The translations under genes and the position numbers were made by a program. 38,057 bases of DNA, taken from contig JAUVXN010000003.1 in NCBI GenBank assembly GCA_030603605.1, forward strand, positions 1-38,057, written 5' to 3'. This document shows, in pieces, positions 29,034 through 37,654 of the stretch. The notes under the pieces are model-generated. The model worked only from the letters and a program-made list of their open reading frames with translations. It ran no database searches and was not told where the DNA came from. The stretch's first letter is position 1; each line of letters opens with the position of its first letter. Source of the stretch: Dehalococcoidales bacterium (GTDB lineage: Bacteria; Chloroflexota; Dehalococcoidia; Dehalococcoidales; RBG-16-60-22).

Positions 29034-30722
29034 CTACATTCTGCCATGCCTCAATATTGAAATAAGCAACCAAAAACCCATTACACCAGCCCCAACAAAA
29101 CCGACTATTCCAATGATAGGAATTCCATCCCACTTAGGAGGAATCCCTGATAGAACAATAAGAGAAGAACCGACAATTAAGGAAGCTAAAACAATTGCAA
29201 AGGCAATACGATTACTGATTTGGTCGTGTTTTTCGAGCATTGGCTCCAGCCCCTTGTGCTCAAACCCCATCTTGACCTGTCCAAGTTTAATCTGCCCAAT
29301 CATCTCTCTCATTTCAGAGGGAAGGTCACGGAGCAAGAGACTGAGTTCTATGGCTGATAAATATATATCCTTTGTTAATTTGCGAGGACTTAGGCGCTCC
29401 CTTAATAATTTCTTAGCAAACGGCTCCGTATGTTTTGCCATATCAAAATCCGGGTCCAACTTCCTGCCTACCCCCTCAATGGTTACTAACGCTTTTATTA
29501 ATAGATAAAAATCAGGTGCAATTTTCAACTTGTAGGAACCAATCAGTTTGATCAGTTTATTCAGAAGTTCACCCATATTTAGACTTTTTAACGGTATGTA
29601 AGAATATTGTTCTATCAATTCAAATATCTGATATTCTAACCCTTCAATATTTTCGCTGCGGTTACTGCCGGAGAACTGTAAAAGAGCTTTTGTTATTCTT
29701 TCTGCGTCTCTGTTTACAATCCCAACGACAATACTGCCAAGATATTCTCTGTGTTTAGGTAACAAAACTCCCATCATACCGAAATCAAGAAAACAAATAA
29801 TGTTATTATCCAGGACTAAAATATTACCGGGGTGAGGGTCGGCATGGAAAAAGCCGTGTTCAAAAACTTGTTTCAGAACGAGAGTAGCACCTCTACTGGC
29901 AATAATTTTAGGGTCGTTCCCTGACTCTAATACCGCGTCAATATTAGAGACTTTAATACCATCAATAAATTCCATGGTGAGGACTTTCCTGGTAGTATAA
30001 CTCCGGTAAACCTTTGGCACATAGATGGTCGTATCTTCTTGGAAAATTCTGCCAAATCGTTCAATATGTGTGGCTTCAATGGTGAAGTCTATTTCCTTTC
30101 TAATCGACCGCTCAAATTCCTTGATTATACCAACGGGATTTAAAATGTCCGTCCCCTTAATATGCCCCTCCATCAATGTGGCCAGATGAAGCATTATTTC
30201 TATATCAGTCTCAATAACCTGTTCTATGCCGGGACGCTGCACCTTAACGGCAACTATTTCTCCGCTCGTAAGTACGGCTTTATGTACCTGGGCTATTGAG
30301 GCTGAAGCAATGGGGGTACTTACGTATTCCTTGAAAAGGTTGGAAACAGGTTTATCAAGCTCCTTTTCAACCAATTGTTTGGCTTCTTCTTCCGAAAAGG
30401 GAGGGACAGAATCCTGAAGTTTCTCAAGTTCAACAATAAGTTCTTGAGGCAATAAATCCTGCCTGGTACTCATTATCTGACCAAGTTTTATAAAGGTAGG
30501 ACCAAGGTCTTCCAATGCCATCCGTATCCGCTCCCAGCGGGAAAGAGACACTATCTTTGCATCTCCTCCCCGGGGAAGGAATCTCCTACCAAAACCGATG
30601 TGTTTCCCTAAACCACTTTTAGATACCAAATCGCCAAAACCGTGTTTCACTAACACGGTAATGATTTCGCGGTAACGGTTAATGTGGCGGTAGGTACGAC
30701 CTAATCCAACTCTAGGAATCAC
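29034..30722 (-). CDS. ABC1/UbiB family atypical kinase
   Basis: A 562-residue protein. It has the family KxGQ motif (FIKLGQIMSTRQDLLP), the Ala-rich loop PIASASIAQVHKA in place of a Gly-rich loop, VAVKVQRPG with the Lys, HADPHPGNI and CFLDFGMMG. Two hydrophobic helices close the C-terminus (VLASLIVGSSLIVLSGI and the following stretch), anchoring it in the membrane. UbiB proteins have ATPase/kinase-like activity and support isoprenoid-quinone biosynthesis or lipid handling. The start is GTG 30722, which overlaps the stop of the phasin-like gene, so expression is probably coupled. A polyprenyl synthase in the window fits a quinone role. Confidence 0.92.
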   Translation of the reverse strand: MIPRVGLGRTYRHINRYREIITVLVKHGFGDLVSKSGLGKHIGFGRRFLPRGGDAKIVSLSRWERIRMALEDLGPTFIKLGQIMSTRQDLLPQELIVELEKLQDSVPPFSEEEAKQLVEKELDKPVSNLFKEYVSTPIASASIAQVHKAVLTSGEIVAVKVQRPGIEQVIETDIEIMLHLATLMEGHIKGTDILNPVGIIKEFERSIRKEIDFTIEATHIERFGRIFQEDTTIYVPKVYRSYTTRKVLTMEFIDGIKVSNIDAVLESGNDPKIIASRGATLVLKQVFEHGFFHADPHPGNILVLDNNIICFLDFGMMGVLLPKHREYLGSIVVGIVNRDAERITKALLQFSGSNRSENIEGLEYQIFELIEQYSYIPLKSLNMGELLNKLIKLIGSYKLKIAPDFYLLIKALVTIEGVGRKLDPDFDMAKHTEPFAKKLLRERLSPRKLTKDIYLSAIELSLLLRDLPSEMREMIGQIKLGQVKMGFEHKGLEPMLEKHDQISNRIAFAIVLASLIVGSSLIVLSGIPPKWDGIPIIGIVGFVGAGVMGFWLLISILRHGRM

Positions 30723-31032
30723 TGTTTCCTTCTTGTCTATTCTTGATTTGAGTTTCCAGCTTTTTTATCCGTTCTTCGAATTTTTTCACTTCGGCGCGGG
30801 ATGGGATATCCGGCTTCTTCAAAGCACTCTTTACCAATTTCTCAACCCGGCTTTCCAGATCCTTTCTGGCTTCGTCAGCTTGCTTTAGCAGGTCCTCGAC
30901 TAACTTCTTGCCTTCTTCCTCAGAGAGTTTGCCCTCCTCAACAATTTATTTAGCCAGTTCCTCAATTTTATCCTTGGTCATCGAGGTAATCCCAATCCCC
31001 ATTAAAGTGGCTTTTTTCAACAGGTCAAACAT
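30712..31032 (-). pseudogene. Phasin-like coiled-coil gene with an in-frame TAA
   Basis: From ATG 31032, behind a strong AAAGGAGGA, the frame reads MFDLLKKATLMGIGITSM to LAK, then TAA at 30946-30948 (codon 29). It continues without loss as IVEEGKLSEEEGKKLVEDLL and a charged coiled coil, ending at TAG 30712-30714, so 106 residues would result if the stop were read through. Small phasin-like proteins of this type are often encoded just before UbiB-type kinases. A single change (for example AAA or GAA to TAA) explains the stop. Re-initiation, readthrough or a sequencing error are the alternatives. Confidence 0.75.
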
Positions 31033-31138
31033 GATACATTCCTCCTTTAGCTCATATAACTTATTGTACTCATAAATAAACGCGATTACGCTAAAACCGC
31101 TTAATTATATACCTCCTCAAGGGAATAGGGAAACCTGT

Positions 31139-31969
31139 TCAGGCTAATTTTCTTTTTATTTCAGGAATGGCTGCTTGAGCAGCTAGTTCACCCTGTAAAA
31201 TACACTCCTGAGCTCGGTGGAAATCACCCCAGCTAATATGCGTTACCTGGGGTTCAATTATTACATCTGCCCCAACCAGGCTGAACTTCACCCCCTGATA
31301 ACTAATAATGTGAACCATTTGCATTATCACATTGAAGATATTGGGCTCCTTTGCTTTTATCTCCTTTTTGTTTGTCCCATCCTCATGGAGCCTCTCTTGA
31401 ACACTTGGTGTTGTATTCACCGCTATGATAAAGTCTGCCCCCATCTCCTTGAGGACACTCACTGGCATCGGATTGGCTATGGCGCCATCAACCAGATACC
31501 TGTCTTCCCGTTTAATTGCTTTAAGTATTACCGGAACAGAACCGCTAGCCCTTACCCCCGCCCGCACCAAGCCCTCTTTAATCACCACCTCTTCACCAGT
31601 CGCAATATCAGCGGCCACACAGGCGAAAGATATGGGAAGGTCGCCAAATTCTACGTTCCCTATAGTTTGCCTCAACATATCTTCAATTTTCCGCCCCCGA
31701 ACCAAACCGGTTTTGGGTAAAGCAGGGTCGGCTAGAAGGGAGAACCTCTTTGAGCCCCAGTACATTGCCACCTTTTCTAATTCGCTTGCATCTTTCCCTT
31801 GAGCATAAAGGGCACCGACCAGAGACCCCATACTGGTGCCGGCAATCATATCGATATGAATACCTTCCTTCTCCAGGACTTTCAGCACTCCAATCTGAGC
31901 TAGTCCTCTGGCAGCACCACTACCCAGAGCTAAACCAATCTTTTTCCCTTTACGCCGCAATTTAGTCAC
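31139..31969 (-). CDS. Patatin-like phospholipase, second copy
   Basis: A 276-residue protein. GSGAARGLAQIG (oxyanion loop), GTSMG with Ser46 and LVDGA with Asp161 keep the patatin dyad, although the usual DGG is DGA. It aligns along its whole length with the copy at 2799-3644, including KEPNIFNVIMQMVHIISYQG. GTG 31969 is only one base from AAGGAGA; TTG 31960 has better spacing. It lies 95 bases after the FakA-like gene, with its own promoter at 31987-32016. It probably frees fatty acids for the FakA/FakB/PlsY route nearby (inference). Confidence 0.88.
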   Translation of the reverse strand: MTKLRRKGKKIGLALGSGAARGLAQIGVLKVLEKEGIHIDMIAGTSMGSLVGALYAQGKDASELEKVAMYWGSKRFSLLADPALPKTGLVRGRKIEDMLRQTIGNVEFGDLPISFACVAADIATGEEVVIKEGLVRAGVRASGSVPVILKAIKREDRYLVDGAIANPMPVSVLKEMGADFIIAVNTTPSVQERLHEDGTNKKEIKAKEPNIFNVIMQMVHIISYQGVKFSLVGADVIIEPQVTHISWGDFHRAQECILQGELAAQAAIPEIKRKLA

Positions 31970-31986
31970 TCTCCTTAACTTTGACT

Positions 31987-32016
31987 ATGTTAAAACCCCA
32001 GCCTGCTGGCTGTCAA
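31987..32016 (-). promoter_or_regulatory. Promoter of the second patatin gene
   Basis: On the minus strand a perfect TTGACA (32011-32016), an 18-bp spacer and TAACAT (31987-31992). The spacer includes CAGCC-TGCT-GGCTG, a short inverted repeat that could be an operator. Confidence 0.55.
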
Positions 32017-32063
32017 CGCTTCTAACAAGTCCACTTGGTATGAAATACATTTATAGTTATAGC

Positions 32064-33740
32064 CTATAATTTATTTGGTAGAGGAGACTGAGCTAGTTCT
32101 ATACCGATGATATAATCATAATGAGGTTGATTACCGTTAACTACCTCTACCTGAAGTTGGGGGTGCTGTTTACTAATACGAGCACTAACATCTTCTGCCT
32201 CAGCCTCCCCTGTGCCAGCCCCGTAGTAGATGGTGATTACCTCGGCTTCAGCCAGATCAATCTTAGTCAGCAGGTCACTGATAACATCGCTGGCTTCATC
32301 ACCTGCTGCCGACAATTTACCGTCTAGGAGGCCGATAGCCTGATTTTTCTTGATATCAAGGCCATCTAAGTTGGTAGAGCGGGTTGCCCGGGTGATTTCA
32401 ATGGTTTTAACCGTTGATTTGGCCTGGGTCATGAGTTCGTTGTTGGTTTCAAAGTTGGATTTACGGTTAAAGGCTATAAGAGCGGCGACTCCCTGCGGTA
32501 TCGTTTCTACAGGCACTACCTTAATGCTCTTGTTGGTCAAGGACTCAACCTGCCGGGCGGTGAGCACTATATTCTTGTTATTGGGCAGGATGATAACCTT
32601 ATCCGAGGGCACCGCTTCTACCGCCCGAAGTATATCCTTGGTACTAGGGTTCATTGTCTGTCCACCATGGACGATAGCTGATACACCTAGGCTCGTAAAA
32701 ACATCAGCCAGCCCCTTCCCTGCGACTACAGCAACGATAGCCATGTCAGCTGGTAGCATTTTCTCCTTTTGCAGTATCAGGAAGTCTTGGTGCTGTTCAT
32801 CCATGTTGCCGATGTTGATATCGTGTAGGGTGCCCAAGGATGTAGCATAGCGGATGACGCTGTCCGGCTCCAAGGTGTGAATATGAACTCTGATAGTAGA
32901 GTCGTCACCGACAACAATCAACGACTGCCCTTTGTCCTTCAGGTCTTTCCTGAGCTTATCTGGGTCAAGGTTTTCACCTGTCAGCATAAACTGAGTGCAG
33001 TAGCCAAAGGATTCATCTTCTTCGGCAGTCATTTGTAGTGGCTTGGGAACTTCTGGCACGCTACCAGCAATTACCCGTGACTTACGGGACTGCATTTGCT
33101 CTCCCTCACCCCTAAGGTAGAGAAGAGCACCCTCCAGCAGGGTATATAGTCCCTGCCCGCCGGCATCCACTACCCCAGCCTCCCGTAGTACAGGAAGAAG
33201 CTTGGGAGTGTTAGCTACCGACTCATTGGCACCATTAACAGTAGCCTCCAAGACTGATATTACATCACCGTTTCCACTGGTCACCGACTTCTGCGCAGCT
33301 GAGGCCGCTTCCCTGATCACGGTCAGAATAGTTCCCTCTACCGGATTAGTTAGCGCTTTGTAGGCTGTCTCTGATGCCTGGCACAAGGCATCTGCCAGAT
33401 CACTGCCATCAATGGTCTCATTCCCATTCAGACTCTTTGCTAGACCGGTCCAGATTTGCGACAGGATCACACCGCTGTTACCTCTGGCGCCCATCAGCGC
33501 CCCTTTGGCCATAGCCTGGGCTACTAATGATACTTTATGGTCAGTAGCCTGGTACGCTTCCTCTACGCTGGAACGCATGGTCGAAAGCATATTGGTGCCG
33601 CAATCGCCGTCCGGCACCGGGAAAACATTCAAAGCGTCGATATCTGAAGCGCTCTTCTCTAACCAGTTAGTAGCCGCGGCGAACATCTCTCTTAAGTCCT
33701 GCCCGCTGATGGTTTTGTCTTGTTTCACTTTGTCTCTCAT
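32064..33740 (-). CDS. Fatty acid kinase catalytic subunit (FakA-like, DhaL plus EDD domains)
   Basis: A 558-residue protein. The N-terminal DhaL domain has NVFPVPDGDCGTNML, whose Asp residues bind magnesium and ATP, and GARGNSGVILSQIWTG. The middle and C-terminal domains (from about residue 230) include MDEQHQDF and IIGIELAQSP, as in FakA. FakA phosphorylates a fatty acid held by FakB, giving acyl-phosphate. The DegV/FakB-type gene and PlsY, which uses acyl-phosphate, lie upstream in the same leftward run, so this is a coherent fatty-acid salvage operon. The gene follows the glycosyltransferase by 74 bases. Confidence 0.9.
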   Translation of the reverse strand: MRDKVKQDKTISGQDLREMFAAATNWLEKSASDIDALNVFPVPDGDCGTNMLSTMRSSVEEAYQATDHKVSLVAQAMAKGALMGARGNSGVILSQIWTGLAKSLNGNETIDGSDLADALCQASETAYKALTNPVEGTILTVIREAASAAQKSVTSGNGDVISVLEATVNGANESVANTPKLLPVLREAGVVDAGGQGLYTLLEGALLYLRGEGEQMQSRKSRVIAGSVPEVPKPLQMTAEEDESFGYCTQFMLTGENLDPDKLRKDLKDKGQSLIVVGDDSTIRVHIHTLEPDSVIRYATSLGTLHDINIGNMDEQHQDFLILQKEKMLPADMAIVAVVAGKGLADVFTSLGVSAIVHGGQTMNPSTKDILRAVEAVPSDKVIILPNNKNIVLTARQVESLTNKSIKVVPVETIPQGVAALIAFNRKSNFETNNELMTQAKSTVKTIEITRATRSTNLDGLDIKKNQAIGLLDGKLSAAGDEASDVISDLLTKIDLAEAEVITIYYGAGTGEAEAEDVSARISKQHPQLQVEVVNGNQPHYDYIIGIELAQSPLPNKL

Positions 33741-33814
33741 GATAAAGTGACTTCCTTTTTCAGTATAATCTTCTTAGAGATAATTCAGCAGTCATATAAG
33801 CTTCTTAAGTTATT

Positions 33815-34957
33815 TTACCATGCCTCTAACATCCTATGTGAGCTGCCCAGTAGCTCCAAGTAATAATCCATTACTATCTGGGCGACATGCTCCCACCTGT
33901 ACTCTTCAGCTTTGGCTCTGCCTCTGGCTCCCATTTGCTGGCGAAGTGTTGAATCGCTGAGAAGGGAAATAATGGCCTGAGCAAGCGCCCCTTCATCTCT
34001 GGGAGGCACCAGCAATCCTTGGATGCCATTGTCTACCACGCTGGCATATCCATAGATATTTGAGGCTACGATGGGCTTACCAGCGGCCATAGCCTCCAGT
34101 AAATCGATGCCGAAGCTTTCCTCCCCGGTAGCCGGCGCGCAGAAAATATCAGCGGCATGGTAGTATCGGGGAAGGTCGGCATAAGAAACACGGCCAGTAA
34201 AGACCACGTCCTTTAATTTCATTCTGCTGACCTTCCTTGCATAGTTGCGGCGCAGTCTGGTTCCCGGTCCCACCACAATCAGCCGTGAATTCGGAAATTC
34301 CCTCTTGACGCGTGCGTAAGCTCCGAGGAGATAGTCCAATCCCTTGCGCTTTTCCAGGCGACCAACAAAGAGAATATTCAACTTACCATCGCAAAATTCT
34401 CCAACGGGAGGGACATCAGCTGCAAAATGCTCGAAGTCAACACCATTGGGAATTATGCGGTAGTCTCCTGGGAAGTACTTGGCCACAAAATCCCTTGCTG
34501 GCTGGGAGACGGCGATCTTCCCGTCGAGTCTTTCATAGGCCCCTTTGAGGAATGGATGACAAAGGTGATACCCCCTGGGGGTGTTGTGATAGGCATGAAA
34601 GGTGCCAACATTAACCGATTTAGAGAAGTAAAGAGCAGCCGTAGAGAGCAGGGGAATCACCGGTTCATGAATGTGGACAATGTCAAAATTCTCCTCTCTC
34701 AGTACTGCCTTCACCCGCGATGGCAGTAGAGGCGATAAGCTAATGCGGGAGATTGAGCCACCGACAGGTATGGGAACAACCCTGCTTGAAGCAATAACAC
34801 TGTTATCACCGAGAGCGTCTTTATTATTCCCTGAGTAGGGGGCAATAATCCTGACGCAATGCCCCATCCGGGTGAAGTGATATTCTAACCGCGAAATGTG
34901 AGCAGCGACTCCACCGGGGTGAGCATAATCATAAGGGCAAACCAGTGCAATCTTCAT
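33815..34957 (-). CDS. Glycosyltransferase family 4 (PimA-like)
   Basis: A 380-residue GT-B enzyme. The N-terminal half has YDYAHPGGVAAHISRLE and HIHEPVIPLLS; the C-terminal half has NILFVGRLEKRKGLDYLL and GEESFGIDLLEAMAAGKP with the E-x7-E motif. This pattern is that of PimA-type enzymes that put mannose or another sugar on phosphatidyl-inositol or diacylglycerol at the inner membrane face. It starts one base after the PlsY stop, so they are coupled. Next to PlsY it may make the head group of a membrane glycolipid; sugar and acceptor are not readable. Confidence 0.88.
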   Translation of the reverse strand: MKIALVCPYDYAHPGGVAAHISRLEYHFTRMGHCVRIIAPYSGNNKDALGDNSVIASSRVVPIPVGGSISRISLSPLLPSRVKAVLREENFDIVHIHEPVIPLLSTAALYFSKSVNVGTFHAYHNTPRGYHLCHPFLKGAYERLDGKIAVSQPARDFVAKYFPGDYRIIPNGVDFEHFAADVPPVGEFCDGKLNILFVGRLEKRKGLDYLLGAYARVKREFPNSRLIVVGPGTRLRRNYARKVSRMKLKDVVFTGRVSYADLPRYYHAADIFCAPATGEESFGIDLLEAMAAGKPIVASNIYGYASVVDNGIQGLLVPPRDEGALAQAIISLLSDSTLRQQMGARGRAKAEEYRWEHVAQIVMDYYLELLGSSHRMLEAW

Positions 34958-34958
34958 A

Positions 34959-35603
34959 CTATAGCCTTACCTTAGTTTTCTTTGATTGCCAGAAGTGATA
35001 CTCCCTGTCAAAGATAAACCCCTTTCTACTGCCGATACCGACGGCGGCTCTCTTGGACTGGGCTAGAGACCTGACACCATAAAAGAGGGGGAGCACTAGA
35101 GAATAGGTGACAAGAATGCCTGACCCCCCGAATTGCCAGATGATCAAGGGCAAGAAGGCTAGGCCGACGATAATTCCTAGTCTAACATTGCTGGTAATGA
35201 CGATAATTAGCGCAATGATGGCGAAGCTAATGGCAAACTCGTGCGGACTGAGAGCCAGGAGCACCCCCATGGTGGTAGCTGCTCCTTTGCCTCCCCTAAA
35301 TCCCGCAAAGATGGGCCAGTTATGCCCAGCTACCGCAGCAAAGCCAACAGCGAAAACCCATATCAAGGAGAGACCCAGCCACTGGGCAATGAGTACTGCT
35401 ACTAGACCCTTGGCTATATCGGCAGCGAGCACAGCAAAGCCGACGGTGACCCCTATTTCCCGCATGGTGTTTAGGGCACCCATATTGCCACCGCCGATTT
35501 GCCGAACATCAACCCCTTTTCTAAGCCGACCGGCAATGTAGGCAAAGGGGATGGAGCCCAGCAGGTAACCAATAATTACAGCTATAATCGTATTGAGTAT
35601 CAT
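34959..35603 (-). CDS. plsY: Acyl-phosphate:glycerol-3-phosphate acyltransferase
   Basis: About 214 residues from ATG 35603 behind GGGGGA; the frame is open to 35639. The protein is hydrophobic with several membrane helices and has the three PlsY motifs: GSIPFAYIAGR, GGGNMGALNTMR and GHNWPIFAGFRGGKGAAT. PlsY moves the acyl group from acyl-phosphate to glycerol-3-phosphate, starting phospholipid synthesis. No plsX is present in the window; here the acyl-phosphate may come from the FakA/FakB pair in the same operon. The DegV-type gene ends 57 bases upstream and the glycosyltransferase starts one base downstream. Confidence 0.93.
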   Translation of the reverse strand: MILNTIIAVIIGYLLGSIPFAYIAGRLRKGVDVRQIGGGNMGALNTMREIGVTVGFAVLAADIAKGLVAVLIAQWLGLSLIWVFAVGFAAVAGHNWPIFAGFRGGKGAATTMGVLLALSPHEFAISFAIIALIIVITSNVRLGIIVGLAFLPLIIWQFGGSGILVTYSLVLPLFYGVRSLAQSKRAAVGIGSRKGFIFDREYHFWQSKKTKVRL

Positions 35604-35660
35604 TTCGTAGTATCCCCCATTGTCTCCCAACCAAGACAATAAGGCAGGGCGTAACGCATA

Positions 35661-36515
35661 TTAGTTGTCAGTATAGAAAGAAAGTCCTATCACGCCAGGC
35701 CCACAGTGCGCTCCGGCAACCGGAGCCCAGTCGTTTACATAAATCTCGTTACAGTCAAAATGGGAGGACACCTGACCCTTGAGCCAGTCTGCATCATCAG
35801 GCACATTGGCATGGTCAATGTTCACATGTACCGGTCCTGTATTCACCCTCTCTTCCATAATGTCCAATAATCGCTGCAGCGCCCTCCGCCTGGTTCTCAC
35901 TCTTTCCAGCGGTTCCACAACACCGGTGGATGTAGGCACCTCCAGAATGGGTTTAATATTGAGCAGGCTGCCCGCCCAGCAAGCGGCCTTGCCGATGCGC
36001 CCTCCCTTTTCCAGATATTTCAGGGTATCCAGCGTGGCTATCATGTTGACTCGCCCCTTCATGTCCTCCGCCGCCTTAATCACTTCAGGTAGAGGTTTAC
36101 TCTCAGCGGCGGCACGTGCTGCCGCCAGAACTACAAACCCGTAAGCCCCTACTGCGGTTCGCGAGTCAATCACTTCTATTGGCACCTTTGGGAAGGATTC
36201 CTTGGCTATTAATGCCGATTTTAATCCCATACTGCTGAACCCCGAGGTCACCAGAATGCAAATTATGCTCTCTGTATCCTTGATTGCCCTCTGGTAAGCA
36301 TCAGCAAAATCTTCAGGTGAGGGGGCTGAGGTAGTAGGAAGCTCTTTCGCACGTTGCAGCATGGTGTAGAAATCGCGAGGGTCTAAGTCCATGCCGTCTC
36401 GGTAGATTTTGTTCCCAAAGATTATTTTCTCCGGCACCAGCAGAATGCCGTACTTCTCTATCAACTCCCTGGGCAAACAGACAGAGCTATCAGCAACTAT
36501 CTTGACCTGAGCCAT
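35661..36515 (-). CDS. DegV family fatty-acid-binding protein (FakB-like), second copy
   Basis: A 284-residue protein. VKIVADSSVCLPRELIEK, LVTSGFSSMGLKSALIAKES and DTLKYLEKGGRIGKAA are DegV signatures; the C-terminal region ends with GAHCGPGVIGLSF. It would hold a fatty acid for the kinase. It is in one leftward run with plsY and the FakA-like gene. GGAAGGAGG is just upstream of the ATG. It has diverged clearly from the copy at 1349-2185 (for example VADSS against VTDST), in line with different acyl-chain preferences. Confidence 0.92.
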   Translation of the reverse strand: MAQVKIVADSSVCLPRELIEKYGILLVPEKIIFGNKIYRDGMDLDPRDFYTMLQRAKELPTTSAPSPEDFADAYQRAIKDTESIICILVTSGFSSMGLKSALIAKESFPKVPIEVIDSRTAVGAYGFVVLAAARAAAESKPLPEVIKAAEDMKGRVNMIATLDTLKYLEKGGRIGKAACWAGSLLNIKPILEVPTSTGVVEPLERVRTRRRALQRLLDIMEERVNTGPVHVNIDHANVPDDADWLKGQVSSHFDCNEIYVNDWAPVAGAHCGPGVIGLSFYTDN

Positions 36516-36583
36516 ATCTTTCTACCTCCTTCCTTGCGGCATACTTAGCTACTAACTTGGGGCGAATTGACGCACCACGCCGG

Positions 36584-36610
36584 TAACTATAGCAATTATG
36601 TTCATAGTTA
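36584..36610. promoter_or_regulatory. Inverted repeat between padR and the DegV gene
   Basis: TAACTAT (36584-36590) and ATAGTTA (36604-36610) form a perfect 7-bp inverted repeat with a 13-base centre, overlapping the padR stop. It may be a second PadR site, or a weak hairpin that tunes expression of the genes downstream. Confidence 0.35.
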
Positions 36611-36955
36611 AGCCTTCCTATAAGAACTAGCTGCCCGCATGAGCCTATTAATCGCGGTAGAGAAGCGGCGCCAGTCACCTGACCTGCTAGCCTGAAATTG
36701 GCGTCCTTTCTCCGTTATCTGGTAATACCTTCTACCCTGCCTCTCAGTGGTCTGCTCCCATCTGGAGGCAAGCAACCCTTTCTTCTCCAGGCGCATCAGT
36801 GCCGGGTAAACGGTGCCTGCCTTAAGCCTGAGATAGCCTTCAGTTCTCCGCTCCAGCTCCTTGACAATCTGGTAGCCATACATGGGCAGCTCACTAATCA
36901 CTGATAGCAGAATGGGGTCTATAAGTCCCTTTAATAGTTGCTGAACGTATGCCAT
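36608..36955 (-). CDS. PadR family transcriptional regulator of the fatty-acid/phospholipid operon
   Basis: A 115-residue protein with the PadR winged helix: LSVISELPMYGYQIVKELER, then RLKAGTVYPALMRLEKKGLL and RRYYQITEKGRQ. GAGGTGAGGT precedes the ATG. It is the first gene of the leftward run padR-degV-plsY-glycosyltransferase-fakA, behind a promoter whose -10 box sits in a 12-bp palindrome (37006-37017). It therefore probably represses its own operon until a lipid-related or membrane-stress signal binds (inference). The PadR at 9707 has a similar length and position before lipid genes. Confidence 0.88.
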   Translation of the reverse strand: MAYVQQLLKGLIDPILLSVISELPMYGYQIVKELERRTEGYLRLKAGTVYPALMRLEKKGLLASRWEQTTERQGRRYYQITEKGRQFQASRSGDWRRFSTAINRLMRAASSYRKA

Positions 36956-37005
36956 TTTTACCTCACCTCGCTAGTATATTACACTGCTATCTATTGCACT
37001 ACTAT

Positions 37006-37036
37006 GTAGTATACTACCTATCATATGCTTTGTCAA
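37006..37036 (-). promoter_or_regulatory. Consensus promoter with palindromic operator before padR
   Basis: On the minus strand a perfect TTGACA (37031-37036), a 17-bp spacer and TATACT (37008-37013). GTAGTATACTAC at 37006-37017 is a perfect 12-bp palindrome covering the -10 box, and a related TAGTATATTAC lies at 36972-36982. PadR-type regulators commonly bind such AT-rich dyads, so this is the likely autoregulatory operator. Confidence 0.75.
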
Positions 37037-37274
37037 GTCTTTTTAATATTTTTTTTTAAATTCTCTGATTTTGCTAAATGCTCTATGTGGGGCAGGTTAG
37101 CGGCAATCCTCAAACCGCCGGCTTACCCTATGCCATAGATAAGCAAAAGCAGCTAGCAAATGATGCGGTGTGTGGCTGAATAGAATTTGTGTCGAGGAGT
37201 GACCTCAGGGTTTGTCGAGAAAAAAACAGTTCCCGAGTTGAACAATTCATCAGAGTATGACCTAACAATCCACT

Positions 37275-37352
37275 AAATGGGCCGCTGAGGAAGGCAGAAA
37301 TATCGATGAACTTGTGAGAGAAGCTGTAGCTGCATGGATTAGAAATAGGTAA
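37275..37352 (+). pseudogene. C-terminal remnant of an antitoxin-like (ribbon-helix-helix) protein
   Basis: The frame KWAAEEGRNIDELVREAVAA, then WIRNR and TAA 37350-37352, resembles the end of short ribbon-helix-helix antitoxins. A stop lies four codons upstream with no start between, so only the tail remains. No toxin gene is seen nearby. The rest of the stretch from 37037 to 37274 holds no recognisable gene. Confidence 0.4.
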
Positions 37353-37357
37353 CTAGA

Positions 37358-37654
37358 ATGGGTAGTATATCATTTTATCGTTGTTTAGAGTGTGGCAATG
37401 AATTCACTGCTCGCGGTGGTGGCGGCTTTTATTTCATAGAATACCGCTGCGTGGACTGCGATACCATCAAAGTCGTCAAATGCAATAATCGATCAGTTCC
37501 CGAAGGAGAATGGATACCGCCTGAACCCGAGGAAATCGGCACTTGCATAAGATGCGGCGGAGAGTTGAGCGAAGATATTGGCCCGATGTGTCAAAGGTGT
37601 AAAAATAGAAATGTGGAATGCATTGAGGATGAGCGTACACGTTATTACGACTAA
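37358..37654 (+). CDS. Multi-zinc-ribbon hypothetical protein
   Basis: A 98-residue protein with four CxxC pairs: CLEC near residue 9, CVDC near 31, CIRC near 63 and CQRC near 78, enough for two zinc ribbons. Between them lie a Gly-rich turn (ARGGGGFYFIEY) and a Pro/Glu-rich linker. The family is unknown to me; such proteins often contact nucleic acid or another protein. It begins five bases after the antitoxin-like remnant and lacks a good ribosome site, so its expression is uncertain. It stands in an area of apparent gene loss next to an insertion element. Confidence 0.55.
   Translation: MGSISFYRCLECGNEFTARGGGGFYFIEYRCVDCDTIKVVKCNNRSVPEGEWIPPEPEEIGTCIRCGGELSEDIGPMCQRCKNRNVECIEDERTRYYD

Noticed and set aside
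28855..29508. A 217-codon rightward frame
   Set aside because: Most of it lies antisense to the well-supported UbiB-type kinase.
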